Positions 25,114-33,975 are shown, counted from the first letter of the stretch. The stretch: 64,000 bases of DNA from an uncultured Bacteroides sp. (GCA_900544075.1 UQTJ01000005.1:1-64000); one strand, 5' to 3'. Program-made: numbers and translations. The notes: a model not told the origin generated them from the letters alone.

Positions 25114-25860
25114 ATGAAACAATATGAAGCGGTAATAGAAACTTTGGAAACACTTGGCGGAGTTGCTACATTGGGAGAACTAAATAAAGAAGTTTTTAAA
25201 ATAAAAGATTGTGAATGGAAAACAAAGACTCCTTTTGCAAGTATCCGTCGTATAGTTCAACAAACGAAAGGGATTTATAAAATAAAACCCGGATTATATG
25301 GACTTGAAAAATACAAAAAGCAACTTGAAGATAGTGGAATAATTGCAGATACGGATAAAAACAAAAACTCAGCCGAAGTCTGCAATTTCAATCATACTTA
25401 CTATCAAGGTATTCTGCTTATAATAGGAAAGTTTCATAATATGCAGACTTTTATACCCAACCAAGATAAGAATAAAAAATTCTATAACGGACAAAAGCTA
25501 CAAGAACTTTCTACACTCAATGAGCTACCACACTATTCATATCCTCAATTGATAAAACGCAGCTCTACTATTGACACAATTTGGTTTAATGCTCGAAACA
25601 TGCCAGATTCTTTTTTTGAGATAGAGCATTCAACTGATATCCAAAATTCTTTGTTAAAATTCTATGACTTACAAGACTTCTATGCAAGGATGGTTATTGT
25701 AGCCGACATAAAGCGTAAACAAGAATTTGAATATAAAATGGGATTTCATGCATTTAAAGAATTAAACGCCCAGAAACGAGTTTCATTTTTAAGTTATGAA
25801 GCACTTGTCAAACAATATGAAATTGAATTGGAAAAACAATCATTAGATTTTATTCTATAA
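25114..25860 (+). CDS. winged-helix (HARE-like) protein with a PD-(D/E)XK-like C-terminal domain
   Basis: The N-terminal 65 residues (VIETLETLGGVATLGELN... then IYKIKPGLYGL) resemble HARE-type winged helices that accompany restriction enzymes. The C-terminal half has DTIWFN..., then FFEIEHSTDIQNSLLKFYDL and MVIVADIKRK. Its D-x(n)-ExE spacing and following helix recall restriction-endonuclease-like folds. No methyltransferase is nearby. The coding sequence is visibly richer in A/T than its neighbours, suggesting separate acquisition. A regulatory or defence role is possible, and nuclease activity is unproven. Confidence 0.6.
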   Translation: MKQYEAVIETLETLGGVATLGELNKEVFKIKDCEWKTKTPFASIRRIVQQTKGIYKIKPGLYGLEKYKKQLEDSGIIADTDKNKNSAEVCNFNHTYYQGILLIIGKFHNMQTFIPNQDKNKKFYNGQKLQELSTLNELPHYSYPQLIKRSSTIDTIWFNARNMPDSFFEIEHSTDIQNSLLKFYDLQDFYARMVIVADIKRKQEFEYKMGFHAFKELNAQKRVSFLSYEALVKQYEIELEKQSLDFIL

Positions 25861-25862
25861 AA

Positions 25863-25905
25863 GTGTTACGGCATTGAAGAGCACTCCTGCCCTCTGCCGT
25901 AACAC
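25863..25905. terminator. stem-loop between convergent genes
   Basis: GTGTTACGGCA (25863-25873) pairs with TGCCGTAACAC (25895-25905). There is no marked T tract. Confidence 0.55.
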
Positions 25906-25926
25906 ACGCCTATTATACATCCCCGA

Positions 25927-27747
25927 TTATTCGCCGGAGATAAGTTTAGCCCCTTCAAAATCTATGGAAGTAACCAAAATCTTGTTGTCCTTAATCTTTA
26001 CAGATGTCTGATATACCTCCTTGCCTTTTTTTGTGAATTCACAATACACTGTATCATTGTCGATTCTGGTCAGGCGGATATGTGTTATTTTTGTGAATTT
26101 CTTGATTCGCTTGCCAAGTTCCAGTTTCCATAATTCTTGGTCTTCAACTCCGTCAGTGCAGAAATACTTGTATGCATAATCATTGTATGCCATAGAAGTG
26201 GACGATTTATTGACCAGATAGTTAAGACTTTGCAAGATGGAGTCAAGATTCTTTATGTTGCCTATAATGGATTCGTTGTAGTCTATCGTGATATTCTGCT
26301 GATACAATTTGGTGAAATAATCCTTTGAGAGGTTCAAGAGTTTGGTCTTGTAATTCTCCAGTTCATCAGCTGCCGATTTCTTGACATAGAAGACACCGGT
26401 TTTCGTCTCAAGAATCATAAACTCCTTGTCTGTAGTGGTTTGTAGGGTATCCATCCGTACGGTTGAAAGATTATCGTACAGCTGCGTAATGTCTTTTATT
26501 GTCGGATTAGCAGAATCAAATCTTTTCATTATACCGAACTTTCTGTCAAACTCATTTTCATAGGCTGTCTTGAGAAAGTCCATCAGGCCGACAGCTGTTT
26601 CTCTCTTTATCCCGTCTATCTTTCCAGGCAGGGCTGCAGCTTGTTCTTTGGTCAGATAAAATCTGTCGATAGATGTTCCCTTAAATTCTCCGGCTGTGGT
26701 AAGATAATAGTAATATGCTCCTGTTTTTACATATTTCATGCCCCTCTCGTCTGTAGCAATAGTTCTCTCAAAATGGTCATTGCACTGTACGAGCTTATCA
26801 AAATTATCTACATTATAATCATTCTCAATAATAGCTTTCCTGATAGAGCTTATCAATACGTTGAAGCCTTCGTCAGTAAGATACTCCATTTTTTTCAGAT
26901 ATTTGAACTTCTTGAAATTCGGAGTAGAGAAATCACATCCGCGCAAATCTCTGAAACTGATGACATTATCACGCAAGATGATTCTGTTTGTATGGACTCC
27001 CAAATCAATACTGTCCTCAAATACCATTATCCCCTGTCCGCGCAGTTTCTCTTCCGTGATTGTTCCATTGGCAAGCTGTCTGGCTTTCTCCACGAGAGCC
27101 GGCGGTGTGCTGCTGTCTTTGCCGGAACTGCCCAGACGCACACCTTTAAGGAAGGTATAAGTAAATCTTTCGTCTATGTAATTGAAATCCCATCTGCCTG
27201 TCAGTTCACCGCTCTGTGTCAGAGTTCCTTTTATGGCTTCACGGTCAACCAGTGCTGTGGAATAGTCCACCATATACGGCCCTACTAACTTTCCGTTGTT
27301 GTAGTTCACATTCATTTTGGCTTCAACGGTGGTTACATAGTTTGCCACAAAATTTCCGTTCGGAATACCATCCTTGAAGTTTCCGTTCAGTGTGAAGCTC
27401 TCCACCTGCGAACGTGAGCCATGAGTATAGGTGGTCCTTGAGTTGAGCGACAGGGCACCGTTCATATCTCCGTTCTTATAATTGGCAGTGAGATTATAGT
27501 TGCCGTTTATTGTCATTTTTTGGAGCTGTACATACCTTTGGAAGTTATTAATGCTTGCCTTGATTGAAAGGGGACCGTCCTTAATATTGTCGCCATCCTT
27601 GCCTACGATATACGAGTATGTGATTTTTCCTTCCATCGGTATATCCAATGGCGGACGATAAAATTCTGTAACCTGTTGTCTTTGTGCTGAGATTTCTGCT
27701 GAACATAATGACAGAAATCCCAAGAAATATAATACTGAAGTTCTCAT
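25927..27747 (-). CDS. large exported protein with MORN-like N-terminal repeats, unknown function
   Basis: A signal peptide (about 1-22) is followed by a region up to about residue 180 with repeated 'G.Y.....NGDMNG', 'GNFKDGIPNGNF' and 'NYNNGKLVGPY' units resembling MORN/YwqK-type repeats. The remaining 420 residues are mixed alpha/beta with no family I recognise. It is the last gene of the minus-strand kinase cassette, 22 bp after the lipoprotein gene. Probably periplasmic. A link to the kinase's periplasmic domain is inference from position only. Confidence 0.65.
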   Translation of the reverse strand: MRTSVLYFLGFLSLCSAEISAQRQQVTEFYRPPLDIPMEGKITYSYIVGKDGDNIKDGPLSIKASINNFQRYVQLQKMTINGNYNLTANYKNGDMNGALSLNSRTTYTHGSRSQVESFTLNGNFKDGIPNGNFVANYVTTVEAKMNVNYNNGKLVGPYMVDYSTALVDREAIKGTLTQSGELTGRWDFNYIDERFTYTFLKGVRLGSSGKDSSTPPALVEKARQLANGTITEEKLRGQGIMVFEDSIDLGVHTNRIILRDNVISFRDLRGCDFSTPNFKKFKYLKKMEYLTDEGFNVLISSIRKAIIENDYNVDNFDKLVQCNDHFERTIATDERGMKYVKTGAYYYYLTTAGEFKGTSIDRFYLTKEQAAALPGKIDGIKRETAVGLMDFLKTAYENEFDRKFGIMKRFDSANPTIKDITQLYDNLSTVRMDTLQTTTDKEFMILETKTGVFYVKKSAADELENYKTKLLNLSKDYFTKLYQQNITIDYNESIIGNIKNLDSILQSLNYLVNKSSTSMAYNDYAYKYFCTDGVEDQELWKLELGKRIKKFTKITHIRLTRIDNDTVYCEFTKKGKEVYQTSVKIKDNKILVTSIDFEGAKLISGE

Positions 27748-27768
27748 ATCTTATTGTATATTAATGTT

Positions 27769-28401
27769 TTATTCACTGTATTCTTTTAATAGTTCCATAG
27801 CCTTTCTGTTAGCTTCCATCACATCGTCCGAGTTTTTCATCACATCATCCATGAGGTCCATTGTTTTCCCCAATGTGTTCAAACTTTTCTCTATATCTTC
27901 CATATCGGCAGAGCTATCTTTTTCGTCTTCCTTGAAACTTATGTAAATATTTTCTATCGAAAAGCTCTTGGATTTTTCCATTACGGACTTTGCATAATCA
28001 TAATCGAAATCGTTGATAAACACGAAGTCCTGCTCTGTTCCCGGTTCGGATTTAAGGAAGCTCACCATCTTTACCTCCTCTCCGTCCGCCAGAACCATTT
28101 GCGAAAAACTGTCAACTATGCTCATACCGTCTTCGTCCTTAAGTCGCAGATTCGGACTATGTATATAACTGATTTCCTTTTCCGGTATCTTTTCAAGTCT
28201 AAGCCTGATCTTCATTCTCACACGGTCGCTGCATTTCAGTTTATATTCCCCCTGAACTACAGAGAAGTATTCAGAATTGTCCCCGTAAACTTCTGATTGA
28301 GTAATTTTCAGTGTCACACTCTCCGGTACTGACGGACCACCACATGCCACAGTAATTATGGCCAGGACCAACGAAAGAAATAAAATGTTTATTTTTGTCA
28401 T
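27769..28401 (-). CDS. lipoprotein of unknown function
   Basis: A lipobox (TVACGG, Cys about 20) precedes a 190-residue chain. The first half is beta-rich (ESVTLKITQSEVYGDNSEYF...; RMKIRLRLEKI) and the last 60 residues form an acidic helical tail (MEDIEKSLNTLGKTMDLMDDV). No domain is recognised. It sits between the DUF456 gene (59 bp) and the exported MORN-like gene (21 bp) on the same strand, so it probably belongs to the kinase cassette. Confidence 0.65.
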   Translation of the reverse strand: MTKINILFLSLVLAIITVACGGPSVPESVTLKITQSEVYGDNSEYFSVVQGEYKLKCSDRVRMKIRLRLEKIPEKEISYIHSPNLRLKDEDGMSIVDSFSQMVLADGEEVKMVSFLKSEPGTEQDFVFINDFDYDYAKSVMEKSKSFSIENIYISFKEDEKDSSADMEDIEKSLNTLGKTMDLMDDVMKNSDDVMEANRKAMELLKEYSE

Positions 28402-28460
28402 AGTAGTCGTTTTTTAGAATTACCAAATAATCTGTTCTGTATAATAAGCTTTATTGTTTA

Positions 28461-29000
28461 TCAGAAACTTGAGTTTCCATAGCCCTCAAAAGCCACGTAG
28501 ATGCAGTAAAGAGTGACTGCAAGCTTAAGGCATGTGCCTATCAGATAGGCGGCAAATGCTGCCAGTGCAGGTCGGAAAGAAGCTGCCAGGCTTTTACGTG
28601 AAACGGATTCTCCGATGTAAGCAAAAACAAAAGGGAAAACCACTAAGGCGAGAATCATAGTCAGTATGACGGTAGTATTGTCATCGGCAGAACTGATTGT
28701 AGGCCAAACGCCCAGCACTCCAAGCATAGACCCGATGACACATCCCCATTTGCCCGACTTTCCGTATTCCGAAATCAGACCTGCCACCTTGGGCACAAAC
28801 ATATCTGCCACCTTACACAATACTACCGCCAGACCGCAGATTACGAGGCTCATAGTATCGAACACCTGTATGTCTGTACAGAAGTTCAGAAGCAGGATAC
28901 CTGCATAAGCCAGGATGGGTCCCGGCACACGATTGATAAAACATCCCACGAGTCCTATTGCCATCAACAGGAAGCTCAAAATAATCCATACAATTTCCAT
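28461..29000 (-). CDS. DUF456 membrane protein
   Basis: 179 residues with four to five hydrophobic segments and glycine-rich turns. The opening FLLMAIGLVGCFINRVPGP and the later SEYGKSGKWGCVIGSMLGVLG match the DUF456 family of small inner-membrane proteins. Function unknown in all members I know. It lies in the kinase cassette, 125 bp after the kinase gene. Confidence 0.82.
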   Translation of the reverse strand: MEIVWIILSFLLMAIGLVGCFINRVPGPILAYAGILLLNFCTDIQVFDTMSLVICGLAVVLCKVADMFVPKVAGLISEYGKSGKWGCVIGSMLGVLGVWPTISSADDNTTVILTMILALVVFPFVFAYIGESVSRKSLAASFRPALAAFAAYLIGTCLKLAVTLYCIYVAFEGYGNSSF

Positions 29001-29125
29001 GTTTGTAAAGAATTTAAAATAAAAAATTATTACTAAAAATTACTGTGATGCAAACATAGAAATTATGTCCAAAAGGCCGTTGGTCCATTTTAGTCCTTTT
29101 GGACTTAAGCCATACAGAAGAGCTG

Positions 29126-30232
29126 TTATTCTTCCATTACCGGCATCGGAAGACTTATATCCTTGAATAAATCCGATGAATACAGACTTACGGCATTGGT
29201 TACAGTAGATTTGCTCACCTCATCCATTCCGTCAGTAAGCGAATCGCACATTACCACAACCTTATTTCCGATTTCAGACATTATCTTCGACATGGTTTTA
29301 TATTCTTCATAGCTTATTTTCTCCCTTCCTCCAATAAATTCTATCAATGGCTCATAGATTTTATCAACCTCCTTTTTCCCATTCTCTATGGCTTCATTCA
29401 AATAGTCGTTCTTATCGGAGCTATCCTTCCGGCCTACAGAGTATAATGATATAAACACTACTGAAACTACGAAGAGAACGAATACAGGAACGGCCGATAC
29501 GAACTTTTCCCATGCGTTGATGTACGAAGATACGCTCTCTACATTGGCGAACCTTAAAGTCCTGGTCCTCATACATTTATTGGCCAGATGATTGTAGAAA
29601 AAGCTTATATCGGCTTTTCTGATAACTTTTCCAAGACTGTAGATATCGTTACGGCAGTCAGGTACGGACTCTGTCAGCTGTTCCGGAGAGATATATTTGT
29701 CAGTACCGGCCGGATGCTTCAATATACAATAAGAATCAGTGTCCGACAGTCCGAAATCAAGTATTTTAGCGTTACCACCGTTGGCTGTCACCATTATGTT
29801 GGCAGGTTTCAAATCGCGGTGTACTATCTGCTTGCCATGTACATACGATAGGGCGGAAATCACCCCTTTTATCACTCTGGCTCTGTCCGAAGAGGAATGT
29901 TTCTCACTAAGATATTCATCGAAAGACACTCCGTCGATGTACTCCATTATGATACACTCCCCTACGCCGGGAACATTCTCCCAGCCGATTGTTCTCACGA
30001 TATTGGGATGCGAAAGCGAGATACTGATGTCGAATTCCTTTTTCAGAAGTTCTCTGTACAGCATCGTTGAACGGTTTTCTTCCTTCAAAGTTTTAAGGAC
30101 ATACCACTGTCCGTATCTTTTTGCCTTGTATAGAAGACAATATGCTCCTGAGTACATTTCTGTCACTTCCGTGAAAGAGCTGTTTACTGATAAATCTTCA
30201 GGAGTAACAAATCCTGATGTAGATGTATTCAT
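29126..30232 (-). CDS. transmembrane Hanks-type Ser/Thr protein kinase
   Basis: A complete kinase domain occupies about residues 20-225: a Gly-rich-loop region (TEMYSGAYCLLYKAK), VLK with the ATP lysine at 47, HRDLKPAN from 138, DFG at 159-161, GTDKYISPEQL as activation and P+1 loop, and NDIYSLG. One membrane helix (about 244-266) then leads to a 100-residue helical periplasmic tail with no PASTA repeats. The catalytic residues are intact, so it should be active. The 189-residue regulator ends 4 bp upstream, indicating co-transcription. Confidence 0.92.
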   Translation of the reverse strand: MNTSTSGFVTPEDLSVNSSFTEVTEMYSGAYCLLYKAKRYGQWYVLKTLKEENRSTMLYRELLKKEFDISISLSHPNIVRTIGWENVPGVGECIIMEYIDGVSFDEYLSEKHSSSDRARVIKGVISALSYVHGKQIVHRDLKPANIMVTANGGNAKILDFGLSDTDSYCILKHPAGTDKYISPEQLTESVPDCRNDIYSLGKVIRKADISFFYNHLANKCMRTRTLRFANVESVSSYINAWEKFVSAVPVFVLFVVSVVFISLYSVGRKDSSDKNDYLNEAIENGKKEVDKIYEPLIEFIGGREKISYEEYKTMSKIMSEIGNKVVVMCDSLTDGMDEVSKSTVTNAVSLYSSDLFKDISLPMPVMEE

Positions 30233-30236
30233 AGTG

Positions 30237-30806
30237 TTATTTTTTAATTAGTTCAAAACGTATTCCGTCTATTTTTCCTGCCACATACGATGTAGGAGGC
30301 ATTCCGTCCTGTATCAGATGGTCGATGAACAGAGGCTCGCCTTCTATCAAAAAACTGCATCTGAAAGTGGCACCTGCCTTGATTTTTGAATTCTCCGCCT
30401 TGATAACCTTGAAATCATTTCCTCCACAGAACTCGAAAACGCACTGTCTGTCGGGCAACCATGTCACAAGCACCTTATCCCCTTTTTCAAGCTGCTCTAC
30501 GCTCAGACTTCGTGAAATAATAATATCGGACTGTATTGTTTCACTGCCTCCGACGGACTTACAGAACTCGCTCCAGTCTTTGTATCCCACGAACCGTGAA
30601 AGCACATCGAGAGTGGCAAGTCGGGGAGATGTATTCTCCTTCAGATATCCCCACAAACGTTTTAAAGTGGTGGCACTAATCATAATATGCAGCCTTGAAA
30701 ATATATGTTCCGACAGATAGTCGTAATCCTTGGGAGTGAGAAGTTTCTTACCCAATACCCTTTCTACACTGATTTTCAGCTGTTCCAAACATTCTTTTTC
30801 ATCCAT
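30237..30806 (-). CDS. putative regulator with an HTH-like N terminus, first gene of the kinase cassette
   Basis: The first 85 residues contain ISATTLKRLWGYLKENTSPR and then a DVLSRFVGYKDWSEFC segment. I recognise this pattern in many uncharacterised Bacteroidetes proteins as an HTH-like region. The rest (about 95-189) is a small beta domain (KGDKVLVTWLPDRQCVFEF; KIKAGATFRCSFLIEGEPLF) that could bind a ligand. The kinase starts 4 bp after its stop, so the regulator may be a substrate of the kinase or its transcriptional control. Confidence 0.68.
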   Translation of the reverse strand: MDEKECLEQLKISVERVLGKKLLTPKDYDYLSEHIFSRLHIMISATTLKRLWGYLKENTSPRLATLDVLSRFVGYKDWSEFCKSVGGSETIQSDIIISRSLSVEQLEKGDKVLVTWLPDRQCVFEFCGGNDFKVIKAENSKIKAGATFRCSFLIEGEPLFIDHLIQDGMPPTSYVAGKIDGIRFELIKK

Positions 30807-30823
30807 AGTATTTACTTTTGGCG

Positions 30824-30831
30824 CAAATGTA
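30824..30831 (-). promoter_or_regulatory. -7 element (TACATTTG, minus strand) for the kinase cassette
   Basis: TAnnTTTG 18-25 bp before the regulator's start at 30806, the probable start of the 30.8-25.9 kb transcript. Confidence 0.5.
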
Positions 30832-30939
30832 ATATTTTATTGATAATCTCACACTAAATCATTAATTAATTGTCGAATTATAATCTCTGATTTTTTTCTA
30901 ATTTTTTCTATTTCATAACGCCTTGTTTATCTGTATTTC

Positions 30940-31007
30940 TAACCTACAGGTTACTTAGTATCCGGAATGTAACTTCTTGTTTTATAAGATGTTATAAGCT
31001 ACATTTG
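30940..31007 (+). promoter_or_regulatory. cupin promoter with a candidate operator
   Basis: CTTG (30976-30979), a 20-bp spacer and TACATTTG (31000-31007) form a good Bacteroidetes promoter. The perfect palindrome TAACCTACAGGTTA (30940-30953) lies upstream and could bind the HxlR protein encoded downstream. Confidence 0.5.
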
Positions 31008-31069
31008 CAGAGTAAAAAGAAAAAGAGTACTCTAAACGATAATGTATCACAATGTAAAAACAAGGAAAA

Positions 31070-31519
31070 ATGAAACAGATTGAAAAACTAATCTCGGCAG
31101 AAAACTTCTGCGCCGTAAATTTAGGTAAATTAAGCCAGTTGAATGAATATGTCCTCGAAATGGGTCCGGAAATCAAAATACCGGGAAAGGTATTCTGCGG
31201 AACAGCATTAGGATGCACAGGTAGCGAATTTTCTTTCCAGATGTTCCAGCCGGGAACTGAAACAGGATTCAAGCACACTCATAAAAATCATGAGGAACTG
31301 TACTTCTTCTTGAGTGGAAAGGGAGAGTTTCAGGTTGACGACAGAATATTCCCTATAACTGAAGGCACAGTAGTCCGTGTTTCTCCGGATGGAAAACGCT
31401 CCGTACGCAACAACGGCGATACCCCACTGATAATGCTGTGCATACAGTACAAGACCAATACATTCAACAGTGAAGATGCGAACGACGGAGTAATCCTGCA
31501 GGAACCTGTGAAATGGTAA
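31070..31519 (+). CDS. cupin-domain protein
   Basis: 149 residues with a single cupin barrel. Motif 1 (TGFKHTHKNHEELYFFLSGKG, about 63-83) has the HxH...E metal ligands, and motif 2 follows (FPITEGTVVRVSPDGKRSVRN). The substrate is unknown. Its promoter carries a palindrome, and an HxlR-type regulator lies 110 bp downstream on the same strand, so redox or electrophile control is possible. Confidence 0.85.
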   Translation: MKQIEKLISAENFCAVNLGKLSQLNEYVLEMGPEIKIPGKVFCGTALGCTGSEFSFQMFQPGTETGFKHTHKNHEELYFFLSGKGEFQVDDRIFPITEGTVVRVSPDGKRSVRNNGDTPLIMLCIQYKTNTFNSEDANDGVILQEPVKW

Positions 31520-31528
31520 TCTAAAAAA

Positions 31529-31577
31529 ATAATCCGGTAAGTTGATGACCTGATTGAGGGAAAACTTGCCGGATTAT
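31529..31577 (+). terminator. stem-loop after the cupin gene
   Basis: ATAATCCGGTAAGTT pairs with AACTTGCCGGATTAT (one mismatch). It is followed by only moderately T-rich sequence. Confidence 0.55.
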
Positions 31578-31600
31578 AATATATTTCATAAAAACTTGGT

Positions 31601-31608
31601 TACATTTG
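31601..31608 (+). promoter_or_regulatory. -7 element (TACATTTG) for the HxlR gene
   Basis: TAnnTTTG 22 bp before the ATG. The preceding GGTTAC matches one half of the palindrome upstream of the cupin gene. Confidence 0.45.
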
Positions 31609-31629
31609 CAGTGAACTAAAATTCACACC

Positions 31630-31998
31630 ATGACAAAGACTAATATTAAGGAAGAACTGTTTTCAGACTGCCCAATACGCAACATTCTGGCAAGAATAAG
31701 TGACAAATGGTCTATGCTGATTCTCTTCATGCTGTATCAGAACGGCACTATGCGTTTTAACTCGCTAAGGCACAATATCCCGGATATTTCACAGAAAATG
31801 CTGTCATCTACATTGCGTACATTGGAAGAAGACGGATACATAGTAAGAAAATCGTATGCCGAAGTTCCTCCACGTGTGGAATATTCACTATCGGAAAGAG
31901 GGAAATCGATTATTCCGCACATAGAGGGACTTATTGATTGGGCAAAAAATAACCTTGAAGATATTCTTAATGACAGAAAGAAAAATTCTGTCAGATAA
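31630..31998 (+). CDS. HxlR-family winged-helix regulator
   Basis: The 122 residues match the family length. CPIRNILARISDKWSMLIL (about 15-33) carries the conserved N-terminal cysteine and the KW motif, and MRFNSLRHNIPDISQKMLSSTLRTLEEDGYI is the winged helix. RVEYSLSERG ends the wing. Family members sense thiol-reactive or redox signals. Its likely target is the cupin promoter upstream. It converges with arsC. Confidence 0.9.
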   Translation: MTKTNIKEELFSDCPIRNILARISDKWSMLILFMLYQNGTMRFNSLRHNIPDISQKMLSSTLRTLEEDGYIVRKSYAEVPPRVEYSLSERGKSIIPHIEGLIDWAKNNLEDILNDRKKNSVR

Positions 31999-32011
31999 GT
32001 CTTTATCAATA

Positions 32012-32467
32012 TCAGCACTTACCTCCGCAAGAGCATTTGGGAAGTTCCTGCTTCTTGATTTCTGTAATGTAAAAACGGGCGAAACCGTTCTTTATCTCAT
32101 CGCGTACTCTGCGGAATTCTGAATTGATGAACTCCTCAGTGCCTGTGGCATGCGATGGGTCGTCGAAACCTATATGAAGACGTTTTCCTACCTTACCAGT
32201 AAATGCAGGGCAACTCTCATTTGCTCCTCTGCATACGGTTATCACATAATCCCATTCACTGTCAAAATAAGTATTTACATGCGTTGGAATGTGGTTGCTT
32301 ATGTCTATTCCTACTTCCTTCATCACCTCTACCGCTTTAGGATTAACCTGAGCGGCAGGTTCTGTTCCTCCTGAATAGACCTCCAAGGAATCATCGAACG
32401 ACTGTAGGAAACCGTGAGCCATCTGACTGCGACAGCTGTTTCCTGTACAAAGTATAAGTATTTTCAT
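32012..32467 (-). CDS. arsC: thioredoxin-coupled arsenate reductase
   Basis: Low-molecular-weight phosphatase fold: the P-loop CTGNSCRS starts at Cys 7, and the redox relay cysteines are at 79 and 86 (VITVCRGANESCPAF), as in the S. aureus pI258 ArsC. It reduces arsenate to arsenite with thioredoxin. The C terminus ends in an unusual CSCGGKC, which could bind arsenite or metal. It is the last gene of the minus-strand permease operon. Confidence 0.9.
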   Translation of the reverse strand: MKILILCTGNSCRSQMAHGFLQSFDDSLEVYSGGTEPAAQVNPKAVEVMKEVGIDISNHIPTHVNTYFDSEWDYVITVCRGANESCPAFTGKVGKRLHIGFDDPSHATGTEEFINSEFRRVRDEIKNGFARFYITEIKKQELPKCSCGGKC

Positions 32468-32510
32468 ATGAGTTTATGAGTTTTAAGTTTGTCAGTTTCT
32501 TATTTTCAAA

Positions 32511-33479
32511 CTACAGTATATAATTGAACAAATAGCCCGACAAAATTATAAAAAAGGCTACAGTCCCGAAAAATATACCTATCAAACGCCATGTCATAAC
32601 CTTTTTCAGCAGTGTAGCTTCCGGTAGTGACAAACCTACAACGGCCATCATAAATGCTATTGCTGTTCCCATAGGTACTCCCTTGGCCACAAAAACCTCT
32701 ATCACAGGAACTATACCTGCGGCATTGGCATACATAGGCACTGCCAGAATAACTGAAAGCGGCACTGCATACCAGTTGTCCTTAGACATGTATTGCTCGA
32801 AGAAACCTTCGGGTACGAAACCGTGCATGAAAGCTCCTATACCAATACCTATAATGATATATATCAGCACTCCACTCACTATCTTCCAGGCATCACGAAC
32901 AATGGAAGGAAGTCGCTTGAAGAACGTTGTGTGGTCCTTCTCCCACTCCTCAGCCTGTGCGGACGAGTTGGCCTGTATCTGCCTTACCCACTCGCTGAGG
33001 TATGGAGAGAGGTTCATCTTACCCAATGCAAAACCGCCTATCACACCCAGCAATATACCGCTGATGACATAAATCAAAGTAACTTTCAGTCCGAATGAGC
33101 CGAGAAACATGGCTACTGCCACCTCATTGACCAACGGTGATGTTATCAGAAAGGCAAATGTCACTCCCAAAGGTATTCCTCCTTTAACGAAACCGATGAA
33201 CAACGGTATCGACGAACAGGAACAGAAAGGTGTTATAGCTCCGAATATGGACGCCAGCAGATACTGTAGTCCGTATATCTTGTGTGTGACAAGATAGTTT
33301 CTCAAACGTTCAATAGGGAAATAGGCATTTATTGTCCCCATCAGCACACTGATGAAGAACAACAGTATCAGAATCTTTATCGTGTCATAAAAGAAGAAGT
33401 TTACGGCCACCCCAAGAGATGTTCCGGCATCAAGACCGAATATGCCGTAAACCAACCAGTCGGCAAAATCCTGTATCAT
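32511..33479 (-). CDS. permease of the ArsP/DUF318 family
   Basis: 322 residues with about eight membrane helices and the family's signature ITPFCSCSSIPLFIGFVKGG (about 79-98) followed by ITSPLVNEVAV. A second half with VPMYANAAGIVPVIEVFVAKG follows. Members export (organo)arsenicals or other metalloids. The neighbours, ArsC and a small thioredoxin, support arsenic detoxification. It starts 4 bp after the thioredoxin-like gene. Confidence 0.88.
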   Translation of the reverse strand: MIQDFADWLVYGIFGLDAGTSLGVAVNFFFYDTIKILILLFFISVLMGTINAYFPIERLRNYLVTHKIYGLQYLLASIFGAITPFCSCSSIPLFIGFVKGGIPLGVTFAFLITSPLVNEVAVAMFLGSFGLKVTLIYVISGILLGVIGGFALGKMNLSPYLSEWVRQIQANSSAQAEEWEKDHTTFFKRLPSIVRDAWKIVSGVLIYIIIGIGIGAFMHGFVPEGFFEQYMSKDNWYAVPLSVILAVPMYANAAGIVPVIEVFVAKGVPMGTAIAFMMAVVGLSLPEATLLKKVMTWRLIGIFFGTVAFFIILSGYLFNYIL

Positions 33480-33483
33480 ATAT

Positions 33484-33717
33484 TTAGATGCCTAAAAGTT
33501 CTTTTACTTCACTTTCTGTAGGAACCTTACCTTTAATCTTTACTACCTCGTCCACTACTATGGCAGGAGTTGTCATGATGTTGTAGTTCATCATTTCCAT
33601 AATGTCATCCACTTTTGTAAGTTTAACATCCAGATTGTTTTCCTTGATTACTTTCTCTACTACCTGATAGGTTGTCTTGCACTTGCTGCAACCCGGTCCT
33701 AATACTTTAATTTCCAT
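33484..33717 (-). CDS. small thioredoxin-like disulfide protein (MTH895/TM0996 type)
   Basis: 77 residues, a mini-thioredoxin fold with a GPGCSKCKTTYQVVEKV active site (CxxC at about 10-13) and the cis-Pro loop in IMTTPAIVVD. Such proteins accompany ArsP/DUF318 permeases and CcdA-like transporters and probably carry electrons or bind the metalloid. It is 19 bp from the CcdA remnant and 4 bp from the permease. Confidence 0.9.
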   Translation of the reverse strand: MEIKVLGPGCSKCKTTYQVVEKVIKENNLDVKLTKVDDIMEMMNYNIMTTPAIVVDEVVKIKGKVPTESEVKELLGI

Positions 33718-33736
33718 AACTCTATAAATTTATTGA

Positions 33737-33975
33737 TTAAAAAAACATTACAAAACAATAATATATTCCTAGTACGATGAAGAGTATTCCAACTATCACG
33801 TTCAACCATTTCTGCACGGTCTTTATACGGCCGTAGAAGCTGCTCATCTGCTGTACACTGAAGGCCAATATCCATGCTACTATCAGTACCGGAATAGCAG
33901 TTGCTATAGCAAACACGGCAGGAAGCAGATAGCTTGCGGTAGCTGTGGCAGACATAGGTATGAAACAAAGATTTT
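33737..33975 (-). pseudogene. C-terminal remnant of a CcdA/ArsG-type membrane transporter
   Basis: Only the last two membrane helices of a DsbD/CcdA-like protein remain: LLPAVFAIATAIPVLIVAWILAFSV, then KTVQKWLNVIVGILFIVLGIYYC. Full-length members have about 200 residues or more. In frame, the sequence stays open only about 7 codons before the first Met (PENLCFIP) and then meets a TAA. The N-terminal four or so helices, and any arsR, are missing, with the PepSY gene starting 47 bp further. A deletion at about 33,970 is the simplest explanation. Confidence 0.75.

Noticed and set aside
26641..27288. 215-codon plus-strand frame opposite the exported MORN-like gene
   Set aside because: No start context or family; the minus-strand gene has signal peptide, repeats and operon context.
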